DNA from: Diadema setosum
Taxonomy: Eukaryota > Echinodermata > Echinoidea > Diadematoida > Diadematidae
Length of the DNA stretch: 64,000 nucleotides
Direction: 5' to 3'
Assembly (NCBI RefSeq): GCF_964275005.1
Contig: NC_092705.1
Span: 9,908,641-9,972,640, forward strand
Shown: piece by piece, positions 44,751 through 60,090 of the stretch
Numbering within the stretch: the stretch's first letter is position 1
Layout of the letters: the number at the start of each line of letters is the position of its first letter
Made by a program: the position numbers and the translations under genes
The notes under the pieces: model-generated
What the model was told of the DNA's origin: nothing
What the model saw: only the letters and a program-made list of their open reading frames with translations
Database searches by the model: none

Positions 44751-47700
44751 TGTTTGTACAGTATGGATTAGGGATCAACGCGGCCATGCCTGTGTAGATA
44801 TGGTATATAGATGAAAATAATTGTGAATGATGTAACTGTGCTGATTTAACGTCATTACGTCAAATTTACATGAAATGCACACGCATATACACGCATAAAG
44901 ACAAACATAACACGGTTGCGGGTAAAATAATATGCGTGCGCACCTCCGGGCGACTACTTTAAAGATAGGCCCTACATGCTAGGTACTGTCATGTGCGGAT
45001 CATCTACGGGGACCTCCGGGTAGTCAAAATTGTTCTTTGCAAGTCGCACGCAAGGCTGGTGTGACACGGCCTTAATACAAGCACATGCAACGCAGACTCA
45101 TGCACTGTATAGGGACATAATCCAGATGTCTGGTGAGTGATGACATCATCAATACACACATGTACATCTTTTTTTTTCTCCTTCTTTATTTCTTTTCCTT
45201 TTCTCATTTGGCTGAAGGAGAGGAGTGGAAGCGAGTCGTTTTTAGTTGACCCTGAAACTGACAATGATCGCGATAAATACAGAATAGAAACTATTTTTAA
45301 CATTTTAATGAATGATTTATACTCGTGTCACAGAGAACATGTCTTTACTATAAGCAACTGAATGAAAACACCTATATTGTTTATTCAAACTTTCGAAAGG
45401 CATAACAATGCGGCGATATCAACTTTATTCAGTTCTTCTGGGGAAAAAAGTTTGTAGTTTGATCTGACATGTTGATGAAAGTTTACTCTAATGAAAAATG
45501 GTGTAAGTTCTGAGGAGACGCGAAGGGAAAATATGGAGAGGTTTGGTAATTAGGAATAGAATCATGAAGAGATAAAGGGACCTTAGAGCTGAGAAACAAG
45601 CCGTTTCGAAAACAATTATTGGAACTGTTTTAAAATGGCAATTGCCAATGTGGCGATACAACAACTACCGTAAATGAATTGCAGCTTACCTCGAAGAACA
45701 AAGCACAATAATATCGAAAATATATATCAGAATACCGCTCTTGACTGTAGTTGACAACATTCTAGATCCCTTATTTGTGTAAAAGTGAGGATAGCTGTGT
45801 AGTAAACTAATATCATTGATAGTCTTGCATATGAGTTGAATAGATACATTAAATTGGCTTTAGGGAAAAAACACAAAATATCTTTGAATGTTGGTATTAT
45901 TTTACCAGCCTGTCATAGTATGTATACATTACACAGCCTGTTTTATTTTCCTGTTTAATAAGAAACTTACTTTTAATACCTACCAGGAGACTTGTTGTCG
46001 TTGTTTTCGTCATTGTTGTTGTTGTCTTTACAATACAAAGATTCTTGAAAGCTTTATTCGAGGAGCAATGATAGCGTATAATGGCGTTTTACAGTGTGAG
46101 CTGTAATACTTTTTTAATGCTATCCATTAAAAAATCTTGACTCCGCTTCTGAGATTTGCTCAATTCCAAAGAGCTCTGCTTTGCTAAGCGCGCTTTCGTC
46201 ATCAGTTCTGTGACAATAATGTTCAAACAAGCAACGAAACAAATAAAAATATCCATGGCATATTACAGTTACCTGTTCGTTAGACTTATAATTTAAGTAA
46301 ATATAAGCTTGGAATTAAAACAACATACGATGACTATGTCTCAGGCACTGTCAACACACTTTGATAATGAAGTTCCTTTCTCGCATTTGAACAAAACTGC
46401 TGTACATGTATATTGTTTACAACGAATTTCATAGCACTGTGGGAGATCATACAGCCGCTATTTGTGATTGAACAAGCTTTACATATTGTGATACTATTCA
46501 ACTTTCTTGAATCATCCAAAACAACAGATCCTCTAGACAGACTTGAGAGTTCAACGACACACAAGATAAAAGATGGTAACTTAAATGATGGTTAGTGATA
46601 TCAATCAATAGACGTCAAATCTCAATTTGCAATACAAGTGTAATCTGAAAGTAATCGAGCAATAAACAAAAAAACTTTTGTAGGATCAGTTTTGAAATTA
46701 TGTTGTTCGTGATATTGGTCAGTGTGTGTATATAACAAGCAGATCCATGATTTCCCCGAATTCCAGCTAATGAAGAAACATTTTGATTGAACAGCAAGAG
46801 GCTGATATTTCACTGTTAGCAATTGTTCTCTTAAAAACAAACAAACAAACAAACAAACACAATAGTACGTGTATACAAGAGCCGATTACAAAATCATTTT
46901 TTTTTAATGGCCAAAGACTCTCTGACATTCTTATGCATTTCATTAAAAAAAGAGAACTTTGTCATACCGTTAAAGGCATGCAGCTATGCAAAGAAAGATT
47001 ACTGGTATATTTTTATGCAAGACGGTCAATATCAAAGAGTCGCAATATACAGATACATTATGTCTAATTCTCACCTGTTGTTATCCTCAAAGTTACCAAA
47101 CATGCTCTTGGACCGTACATGGTCATTAACATGCAAATCACGATCAAAAACTTTGCGCTTCTTTTAATGACAATGTTGCCAGTAGACCTATAGACTCCTG
47201 CTTACGCGACTGACATACTTTCGATGTGGAAAATACAGTCGAGTCTTATGCAAAGGCTTAAACTCTTAATATATTGTTGTAATGTATTTTGAAAATCGTA
47301 GCAGTCAAACCTTGTTCAGGTAAAGAAAGAAATGGTGTACTATTATCAATACATACTATTAATCCTATTAATGGTATAGGCCTACTGGCTAAGAGTCACT
47401 ATCAGATGTGTTTATGCTGGCAATATGCTTGCAAAGTTTTTATCGAGAGTGTTTTTACCGTTGAGGCAAACTTGTTATTTAAACACGACAATGGGATACA
47501 CGCACTGTCATGACTATCTCTTAAGCGTCATACGAGTGATTTTTAGGCTAAGTGTCCTTAATGAATCCGTAGAAATCAAGAAAAGTGTTGCAGTATTGAT
47601 GGACGGTTACACCATCTGAACACTGTACAGTTTAATCATTCTTATCCATACATTGTATACGTCTTTCTGAATAGAGTACTTCCTCAATGTTTCAAAGCTT

Positions 47701-48025
47701 TAGATGTGTTATTTTCAAACTATTTTGCTGAGCTTTGCTGATGTGTGAAGTGACAGTTACTCAACATCCAAATATCTACCATTTACATAGATTTATACTG
47801 AAAACCTTACCATTGTCTCATTGTTTTATCATTGAGTGTAATAAAAGAAGATATATCATTAAAGGCATACTGTGTATTCTCTTTTTTTGTGAGTTGTGAG
47901 TCATTGTGGGTTATCGTCACGTAAACAATTTAGACCTCTCTGCCATTACGGCCCTGCTAGAATCATCTCTAGCGTATGCACATGTACTTTTGCACATGCA
48001 GGCACGCACGCACACACAAACACAC

Positions 48026-48088
<63 letters not shown>

Positions 48089-48275
48089 CTTACCTATAGC
48101 TATACCAACGCGCGCGCACACACACACACATAAGGCAGATACACTTGCATAATATTTTAGATATTTCGAAGAAAAAAAAACATTAAAAAATCGCAAGTCA
48201 ACTTGTGGCACTACAATATCGGAGAGAGTGCAGTCTACTAGAGAGCTACATTCTCATTCCATCTATTCCTTTTGG
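44751..48275. other. Anonymous AT-rich intergenic DNA
   Basis: Between TPPP and the CFAP97-domain gene. Open frames up to 99 codons show no domains. (CAAA)n at 46837-46857 and a (CA)n tract at 48000-48084 are the only clear repeats. TTAAAGGCAT occurs singly near 46969 and 47859 without a partner end. Confidence 0.55.
48000..48084. repeat. (CA)n microsatellite
   Basis: About 85 bp, largely pure CA. Confidence 0.95.
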
Positions 48276-48631
48276 TTAAAGGTCCTGTTTACCTTTGGGA
48301 GCAGTGATAAAAAAATATTCAAGATATCACATTTGATGCATATGTGTAGGTCTGTTGTATCACAAAACATCCTTAACACTTTCGCAACTAAGCCTCCAGT
48401 TTAAAGAGATATCAGAGTTTTTCCTCAATAAACTATAACTGTAGACTGTTTGGTCTGGAAACATTTTTATTATAACTACTGTTCGCATTTTGTGTATTTA
48501 GCAATACTGTGGATTAAACTGATTCAAATTCTTATAGCGGTTGTTTCTATCCCTGACTCATACTTAAGAACTATTTTGAAGCACTTATGCTGGGTTTTGT
48601 TTCATCTGCAAATGGTAAATTACGCCTTTAA
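48276..48631. mobile_element. TTAA-flanked inverted-repeat element
   Basis: TTAAAGGTCCTGTTTACC at the left is mirrored by GGTAAATTACGCCTTTAA at the right, with TTAA at both borders. 356 bp, non-coding. Confidence 0.7.
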
Positions 48632-49057
48632 GAAACGGTGCCCCTCATAGTGCGTCTGCTAGAAAGTATATTGAAAGTATATAGAAAGTATATTGCTTCC
48701 TTATTCTTCTGGGATTCATGTTTTCGTATACATACTTTTTTTTTTCATTATCTTGTGAATAAGTTAGGCCTGTACTGCTAGAATTGCGATATTCCAGCAT
48801 TATACTTGAATGTCTCGTCGTGCAATTCTGTCGGTGTTAGTTCCAATCAATCGTTGATACTCGGAAAGTATCTACATAAAAACCTTAATTCCAACTCAGA
48901 TCAATATTTGCAGGCCACAAAATGATTCCAGAGATTTCTCTCGTACTTCAAACGAAGTGTACAAAATGACCATGTAACGTGACAAAGGGTCCCACTTGTC
49001 AATGGGGATTGAATAGGCCCAGCGAGCCGACCCTGCATGAGTAACACGCTACTCCCG

Positions 49058-49071
49058 GTTGCTATGACTAC
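49058..49071 (+). promoter_or_regulatory. X-box-like (RFX) motif upstream of the CFAP97-domain gene
   Basis: GTTGCTATGACTAC matches the RFX palindrome GTTGCYATGGCAAC at 12 of 14 positions. It lies about 420 bp before the start codon, in a locally CpG-rich patch. RFX factors activate cilium genes through such sites, which fits the product. The second half-site is imperfect. Confidence 0.4.
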
Positions 49072-49478
49072 GATAGGGAACTCGCGAGGGCTCTGCCGTC
49101 GCGGCCAGGGCGAATTGACGAAATGCGCGTGCGCCGTGCCATATTTACGATCGCCTAGCGACCCCTGCATAGCGCGTGTGTTATTTTGTTATTGCCCCAT
49201 ATCGCTCTACTGCATGTTCCCTACACACATCAGCACACACTGGCAGTACGGGACAGTGCAGTTGCGATAATCATATGTGGCAGAAGAAGACATACAAGTA
49301 GAAGATTTTCACCAACAGTTTTGACTGTTTTTGGTCATAATTCAAAGCAGAAGTTCTGCTTCCAGTTTCCAGTGGAACTGGGGTTCGTAAATACGGTTTA
49401 TATCATCGCATTTAAGTCAAGCGCTGTATATTATAACCTTCCCGTGGCACATCAACAAGTGTTTTTCATTTAGTCACC

Positions 49479-53404
<3,926 letters not shown>

Positions 53405-53907
53405 ACAAGGTCACCTTGAGATGCCAGAAGCTCACCTTGAGGTGTCCTTGAGGAACACCCTGTGTGACAAACTCAGATGGAATCAGAAAATCACCGCTGC
53501 AGTATCATTCGACCTATTTTTGTTTTTACACAATTGTGCCGTGACTTCTACAGATGTTGTCGCAGTACGCCGAGTCGAATTTGTATGCAACAGCTTGATG
53601 GTGGACGAGTGTTAAGAAAGGTGCAGTGTTTCAATGCCATATATGCTTTTGTGTTCATTTGAAAGTGACAGAGAAGAAAAAGGATACCATGTGCTCTAGG
53701 CTTTATAAGTAAATATATGTATAGAGATAAGATATTTCACAATGCATATGCTGTAACATTTAGAAGAGGCATTCAAACAGTTATAATACACTGTTTTTGT
53801 TCTCGAGTTGCAACTTCAAAACCAAGAGATTAGTGTTCAATCATCCGTCCAGATTCTTTCTTTTCTGTGCCGGAATGGATGCCAAGAGCATACTTAGAAG
53901 TTTGATG
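53405..53907 (+). other. Probable 3' UTR of the CFAP97-domain gene
   Basis: Non-coding. No AATAAA was found before the inverted-repeat element that starts at 53908, so the true 3' end is unknown. Confidence 0.4.
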
Positions 53908-54348
53908 TACAGTTGAACCTCTATTATCCGGCCTCCCTTTATCCGGATCTCTCTATTATCCGGACGCAATCTCGCCGTGATTTTTTTATCTTTTTTTAAT
54001 AATTACGGGAGGAAACACACATGAATTACATATACTTGATACATTTCTTAATAATTATTTAGGTAAATCATCCCAAGAATTTATAAAAGAAAATGATTTC
54101 CGCTTGCAAACACGAACCTCTATTTTGGGGTCTGTTACTGAGTGTAACAATGAAAAGGTCGCAGAATACACATTACTACATGTGGTACTACAATGGGCTA
54201 CATCAGTACATGTGTATGTGTATGTACCATAGAGCTCTATTATACGGTATGTACATGTATAAAGCATTGAGTCTCCCGTATCCGGCCAAATCCCTTATCC
54301 GGATGAGCCCCGGTCCCGACTTGTCCGGATACGAGAGGTTCAACTGTA
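53908..54348. mobile_element. pogo/Tigger-like MITE
   Basis: CAGTTGAACCTCTATTATCC at the left and the complement of the right end CAGTTGAACCTCTCGTATCC form terminal repeats bounded by TA on both sides (53908-53909 and 54347-54348). Repeated TATCCGG motifs lie inside both ends. 437 bp between the TA dinucleotides. Confidence 0.85.
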
Positions 54349-54703
54349 GTTTATTTCAACTTTCCATGCAGTTCTCTCTCCCCCCCCCCCTTCCCCAAAG
54401 GATCCTTGCATTTGCATATTTTTGTCACTGTCGTAGCATACAGTATATCATAATCCTACTCCTAGGTGTCATGATTATCTTTCACCCAATTCATTATTAT
54501 TCATTTTAAAGGAAGGAAAGTTTTATTCCTTGCTCTTGTCTGTATCCCATGGGTTGTCGCACCAGTGAGAAAATAATCCATCCCTATCCATGCAAATAGA
54601 GGCAGTCATTGGTGGTTGTGATTGCTTTGAGCATTGACCCGAGTTAATTGTCTTTTCATAGCTCAGTGGGAACTCTGTTCCAAAAGTGATGCAAGATTTT
54701 TTT

Positions 54704-55996
54704 ATGCCTCCGCCACGAAGTGGTGCCGGAGGCATTATGTTTTCGGGTTGTCCGTCCGTCCGTCCGTCCGTCCGTCCTTCCGTCCGTCCGTAATGAATTT
54801 TGTGGACAAGGTAACTATCGAAACCTGTTGAGGTATCCTAATGAAACTTGGCATGTATGTGTATTAGGGGGTGAAGTTGTGCCTATCAACTTTTGGGTGC
54901 ACATGCTCAAGGTCAAAGGTCAAAAGGTCAAGGTCAAATACATAAAATTTCACTATTTCCACCATATCTATTGAATGCCTAAAGATATTTTCTTGAAACT
55001 TAGTGTATACATGTATTACCCAATTAAGATTCTCTGGTGAAAGTTTGGGTCGTGAGGTCAAAGGTCAAAGGTCAAAAGGTCAGGGTCAAATACGTAAAAT
55101 TTCACTATTTCCACCATATCTATTGAATGCCTGAAGATATTTTCTTGAAACTTAGTGTATACATGTATTACCCAATTAAGATTCTCTGGTGAAAGTTTGG
55201 GTCATGAGGTCAAAGGTCAAAGGTCAAAAGGTCAAGTAAAAATATTAAAACTTTTCTCCGTACCTTGGAAAATTGTTCAAGGTATCTTCATGGAACATAG
55301 TATATACATGTACTGACTGGAAGTGATTATCTAGAGAATGTAGGGTTCATGGGGTCAAAGGTCAGGGGTCAAAGGTCAAGTGCAAGACTTCAAAATTTTA
55401 CTATTACCCTCATATTTATGCAATGCTAGCAGGGTTATTTTTTACACTTGGTGTATGCGTGTGTAACCTAATAGAAATTCTCTGGAAAGTTTTTTTTTTT
55501 CTCTTTTTGCCTCAAAGGTCAAAAGGTAAAAGATCAAGTGAAAGTGCTGAACCAACTTTTTCCTCCATATCTCGGAAGTGGCTCAAGTTACCTTGAAACT
55601 TAGTACATATTATGCATGTTCTACCTGAAAGTAATTATCTTATGAATTTTAGGGTCAAGGGCCAGATGAAAATGGTAACAATTTACTATTCAATTCAGAA
55701 ATTGCACTTTTTCTCCACACCTGTACCTTGAAAATTACTCAATGCCTTAATGTATGAATGGGTCAAAGTCAAGTTAAAGTCCTTCAATCCCTAGATACAT
55801 ACTCTCTTATTCATCCAATTAAACCTACGTCAAGGAAGGTGAACATTCAACACATTTGTGACAAACTTGTCATTCCAATATTTTGCCAATTTTGTAAAAA
55901 TGTAATCACACAGTGTCCACATGTACTATCTAGACCTATTGGGAAAATCATGCATTATGGCGGAGGCATACCAGTCGCCAAAGCGACATTTCTAGT
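54704..55996 (+). repeat. 1.3-kb interspersed repeat with terminal hairpins and AGGTCA arrays
   Basis: It opens with the hairpin ATGCCTCCG...CGGAGGCAT (54704-54736), then a (CCGT)n run (54751-54791) and TTTTGTGGACAAGG. The body holds two near-identical units of about 165 bp (around 54935 and 55088, each with TTTCACTATTTCCACCATAT) and weaker ones to 55700. Each unit ends in AAAGGTCAAAGGTCA-type arrays. It closes with GGCGGAGGCATACCAGTCGC and CAAAGCGACATTTCTAG. A truncated reverse copy lies at 10215-10348. Non-coding; the mobilising system is unknown. Confidence 0.8.
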
Positions 55997-58900
55997 TTTT
56001 TCAGTAATCTCAGCTCTGTTGGAAATTGTGTATCATAATGACTGGGAAACAGTATGAATAGATTAGTATTTTCTGTGATTTTCCAATTTCTTGATTTCAC
56101 GATTACACAAAATGGCTAGCACATTGAAGAGACATGTTGTTCTGACTCTACCTCTGAAATAAGGCTAAGTTGGCAACTTGGAATTAGTGCATTATGAACC
56201 TAGCGGTATTTCAGTTTATGCTACCAGTAGATGGGGATTCCATTTGCCTACCTAGCAAAGCAAAAGATACAAATGTTAAGAAAAATTTCTATGCAAATCA
56301 AGAGAGAAGCGTTAGATCAAGATGGCAAGTCTCATATCATACCCTGCCTTTGGATTTTCTGGTCAAGAGCGCCACACGTTTAGATCAGAGTGATGTGCAG
56401 CGCATAAATTGTCAGAAAGATTCCTAGCGCTTACTCTTGCTCTTGTAAATGCGTTACTTGCTGTTACGTTTTTATGTTTGGTGTTTAAATTGTATGTCTG
56501 CTGCAATTTTTAGCATTAAAAAAAAATACCACAATGATGAATTGGATATGAAAATAGTCTTAGCGGATTAAATGCAATACCTCTACAATGAAATATTTTG
56601 CAAAAATTATTTTGGGAAGTGTCTTCTGAAGCATGTGTTGAAGATAAAATATCATCGCAATGGGAACTCGTTCTTTGACTTGATCTCTTATGTATTACAA
56701 AAGAGATTTTTGATCAATCAAATTGGCAACATTGTGTGAGTAGTGTCGAATTGCAAAACTTGTCGCCACAAAGGAAAATTGATGTTCTGCCATGTGATTA
56801 CAATAATTACATGTGAACATGCTAAACAAACTTTGAAATTTGAAATAAACCCCATTGACAGCTTTCTGGTTAGTATTTCAGGGGAATGTAATAGATTTTT
56901 CTCTTCATCATGTATTCTGAAATGTCAACAAGCAGCTATGGAGAAATTTAAAGTTTCAAAGATATGTATGTATCTGATCACTTTGCAGCAATATGAAACC
57001 CAAGACTGGAATAACAATTTTTGTCAGACACCAACCATAAGAGATGCTTCTCGGCATTGTTAGGATTCTGTTATACTTGACACTTAAAGCAACTATAGAA
57101 ACAAGCTATCTTGTGTACTAGTACTGTAATTATATCATTCCTTGTAATATTTTGAAATCCTTGTAGACTATAAACTAGGACCAGCAAGGCCCGGTTCTCA
57201 TACCACACAAAATGGATTGGCATTCTAATGCAATTTCCTCAGGTTTTCAACTGCTCTTCCCTCTATGTTTACATTCTGATGTAGATAAATTTTACAATAT
57301 TTTGTAGTCTTTAGCTCACTACCCCCCCCCCCCCCCCCCGCCCTCCCCCTTGAATACTTGGTACCCTTGCTCTTTTGACAAAATCCATAGTCCCACCTAT
57401 GTTTTTGTGCTGTACACTGCATGGTTCTACTGAAAAGGTGCTTTTATCATGACATATTTTCTATGTTCATATTTCATCATGTATGTGTTGACTGCCTGTT
57501 CATTAGGTGATAAGGAAGTGGTAATTATTTCTTACAATTTGTTCTTTGGTTCTATTATCCATCAAATTGAATTATGCAAGAAGAATCATTTTAGGTGTGA
57601 ATTGTTGATTGGTAGGCCTATTTTACAGCCTGTTAAGTAAGCAACTGTGCTACATTGTAGTTATTCTATTCTAGATTCAGTGTCTAAACGGTGCAATGTC
57701 AACATACAAGATATTTTCTTGACTTTGAATTTTCCAATTACATTCTTTTAATACAGCCATGTACATTTGAATATATTGTGTTGATGTGTAAATAGTTGTG
57801 TGGTATCACAAATCTGCATAATGTAATGAACATTTTATGGTGTAGCCATGTAACTGCTTGGCAAATCTGATGAAATAAAATTGATGCTAATAACATCAAT
57901 ACTGAAGAAGACATGTGTTGTTTTTGTTCTTTAATCTCCCATTGTTGAACAGTGATTTTTGTTATGCGAATCTGTACCCATGATCGCAAACAACCCACAA
58001 AACATAATGATGCACTGTCAAAACATTATCTAAAGGCCAAAACATGTTTTAGTTAAAAAAAAAAAAAAATAGAAACTTATGCATTCGGTACTTAGCATAT
58101 CAAGTCATGTGCCAGGAAAACGAAAACACCTTTTCCTATTCAGAAAACATATTTTCTTGTTATTGATGCAAGAGGAAGATGTAGGGAATGAAATGATCGT
58201 AGATGACAATTGATCACTATGAAACTTGACCAACCTTACATGAAGTAGCAGTCTAATTTGAGTCACTTTTTTTATACTAAACCATGCCAAACACTGGACT
58301 GAAGTAAAACAAAAATAAAAAAAGACACTTTTATTCTTTCCTCAAAATTTGATCACAGTACAATACACCATAAAAATATGGAAACCATTAAGATGATATC
58401 ACAATAAAACAATAAGTACTGCACTTATAAATTTGCATAAAGTACAAAAAATGGGTAAAAAAGAGAATATACATTTAAGTGGTTTCACTTTTCATAGTTT
58501 TATTTCATTTAAAATTACATGCTACAGTCTTCCTGCCTGAGAAATAAAAAAGTGAAATAATAAAAGTTTTGATTCTCAAACACCATGAATATCTCATAAT
58601 GATAATTCTTCGGAAAACAGAAGTACGTATATGTATTGACAACAGATCACCTTGTTGAGCAACTGGCCAAGTCTGAAATTCAGGTATAAAACCCAAGTTT
58701 AAAAAAAAATGACAATTAAAACTCTCCTATCCATCTCAGACGTAACTGATTAAATCTGTCCTATCAATCCAATTTTGTCTTAGTACTTTTTGCCACCTGG
58801 AGCAACCATCAAGTTTGTGATATGCATGTACGATTTCCAAGAATAAACATACAAATTAAAAAAGAAGAAGGAATTTGCTCAATTTTACAACTCATGTAGA

Positions 58901-59736
58901 AATATATTGAGCCAATTTTCATATAGAAATGTTTTAATTGATTACGAATGAGTAACCAACTTCCTTGGTAATAAATCTATCTTGTCTGTAGAAACAAAAA
59001 ACATACAAACAAACCAAAAAAAAAGAAGAAGACAAGAACTTATACCAGGAGATATATGTCTCATTCTTAAGGTGCCTTCACATTGTCCTAAAATTGACAC
59101 AAGACGGCCATCCGAATACAGAATTTTCAGTTTCGAACAAAGTTGGCCCCGAACTTCGTTGGAAGCCAATCAACAGCCGAAGCAAAAACGATATCTACAA
59201 AGGGTCACACGATAGCACCCGAACCACGCTGGAAGACGTGAATCTTCGTGAAGTTTACCCAAAAGGACACACAAAGGAAGCACAATGGCTGCACAAAGAT
59301 TTTGCCATCGCTCGAAAAGTTGCTACTGGAGCCTGAGAAACTCCACCAGCGGTCATACGGTGGCTTAAGATGCCCTCAGAAATGACCCAATACTTTTATC
59401 ACTCAGAACCGAATTTGAACATTCCCTTTAATCGTGTGTCCATCTTTACTCAATCTAGGGATAGTGTAAATTTAAACAATATAGAAAAAGCTCTGGATGA
59501 CTAAGGAAGTGATATTGAAGAATAATATTGCCTTTATAATACATACATTGAAAGCTAAATTGCAGCATTTTAGAAGGAATGTTATTAATATCAAAGGCAA
59601 CCCATTTACATTGAGAATAGATATTACAAACTCTTGATACAACTGGCAACATTACAAGGCACACAAATGAACAGGGGTACTGGCATTCTTTTTCCCCCAC
59701 AAGTTTCCTGCTTTTGTCTTTGTTTTTGATTTTGTC
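55997..59736. other. Anonymous AT-rich DNA
   Basis: No gene recognised. A pure C-run lies at about 57323-57340. AATAAA occurs at 57873 and could end a transcript from the left, but nothing proves it. The 59094-59336 frame (80 codons) has a protein-like look but no recognisable family. Confidence 0.5.
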
Positions 59737-60090
59737 TTAAAGGGGATGGCTAGTAACTGATCAGTGGGAATCAGTGGGAATGCTGAGGGATGATTGTTCC
59801 AATCCTTGTGGGATTCATTTGAGAGTACATTATATATCTCCCGTTGTGTGAAAATTATTTGCTTCAGAACGGTCTCATATTCAAGTAATGTGTAGATACA
59901 TGCCCCGTCACTGACCAGGCACGCTAACCTGAAAACATCAAACTGCACATTACTTGAATATGAGACCGTTCTGAAGCAAATAATTTTCACACAACAGTAG
60001 ATATATAATGTACTCTTAAATGAATCCCATAAGGATTGGAACAATCATCCCTCAGCATTCCCACTGATCGGTTACTAGCCATCCCCTTTA
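59737..60090. mobile_element. Near-palindromic fold-back element
   Basis: TTAAAGGGGATGGCTAGTAAC starts the left arm; the right arm is its complement ending GTTACTAGCCATCCCCTTTA. Arms of about 155 bp match almost throughout (for example CAGAACGGTCTCATATTCAA in both), around a spacer of about 50 bp. The left arm has CAGTGGGAAT in two tandem copies, the right in one. The left border is TTAA; the right border is altered (TTTATAA). Confidence 0.88.

Noticed and set aside
56743-57063. 106-codon open frame
   Set aside because: Composition follows the AT-rich background and there is no domain or splice context.
59094-59336. 80-codon open frame with protein-like composition
   Set aside because: No family, splice signal or conserved motif could be recognised; more likely chance or part of a repeat.
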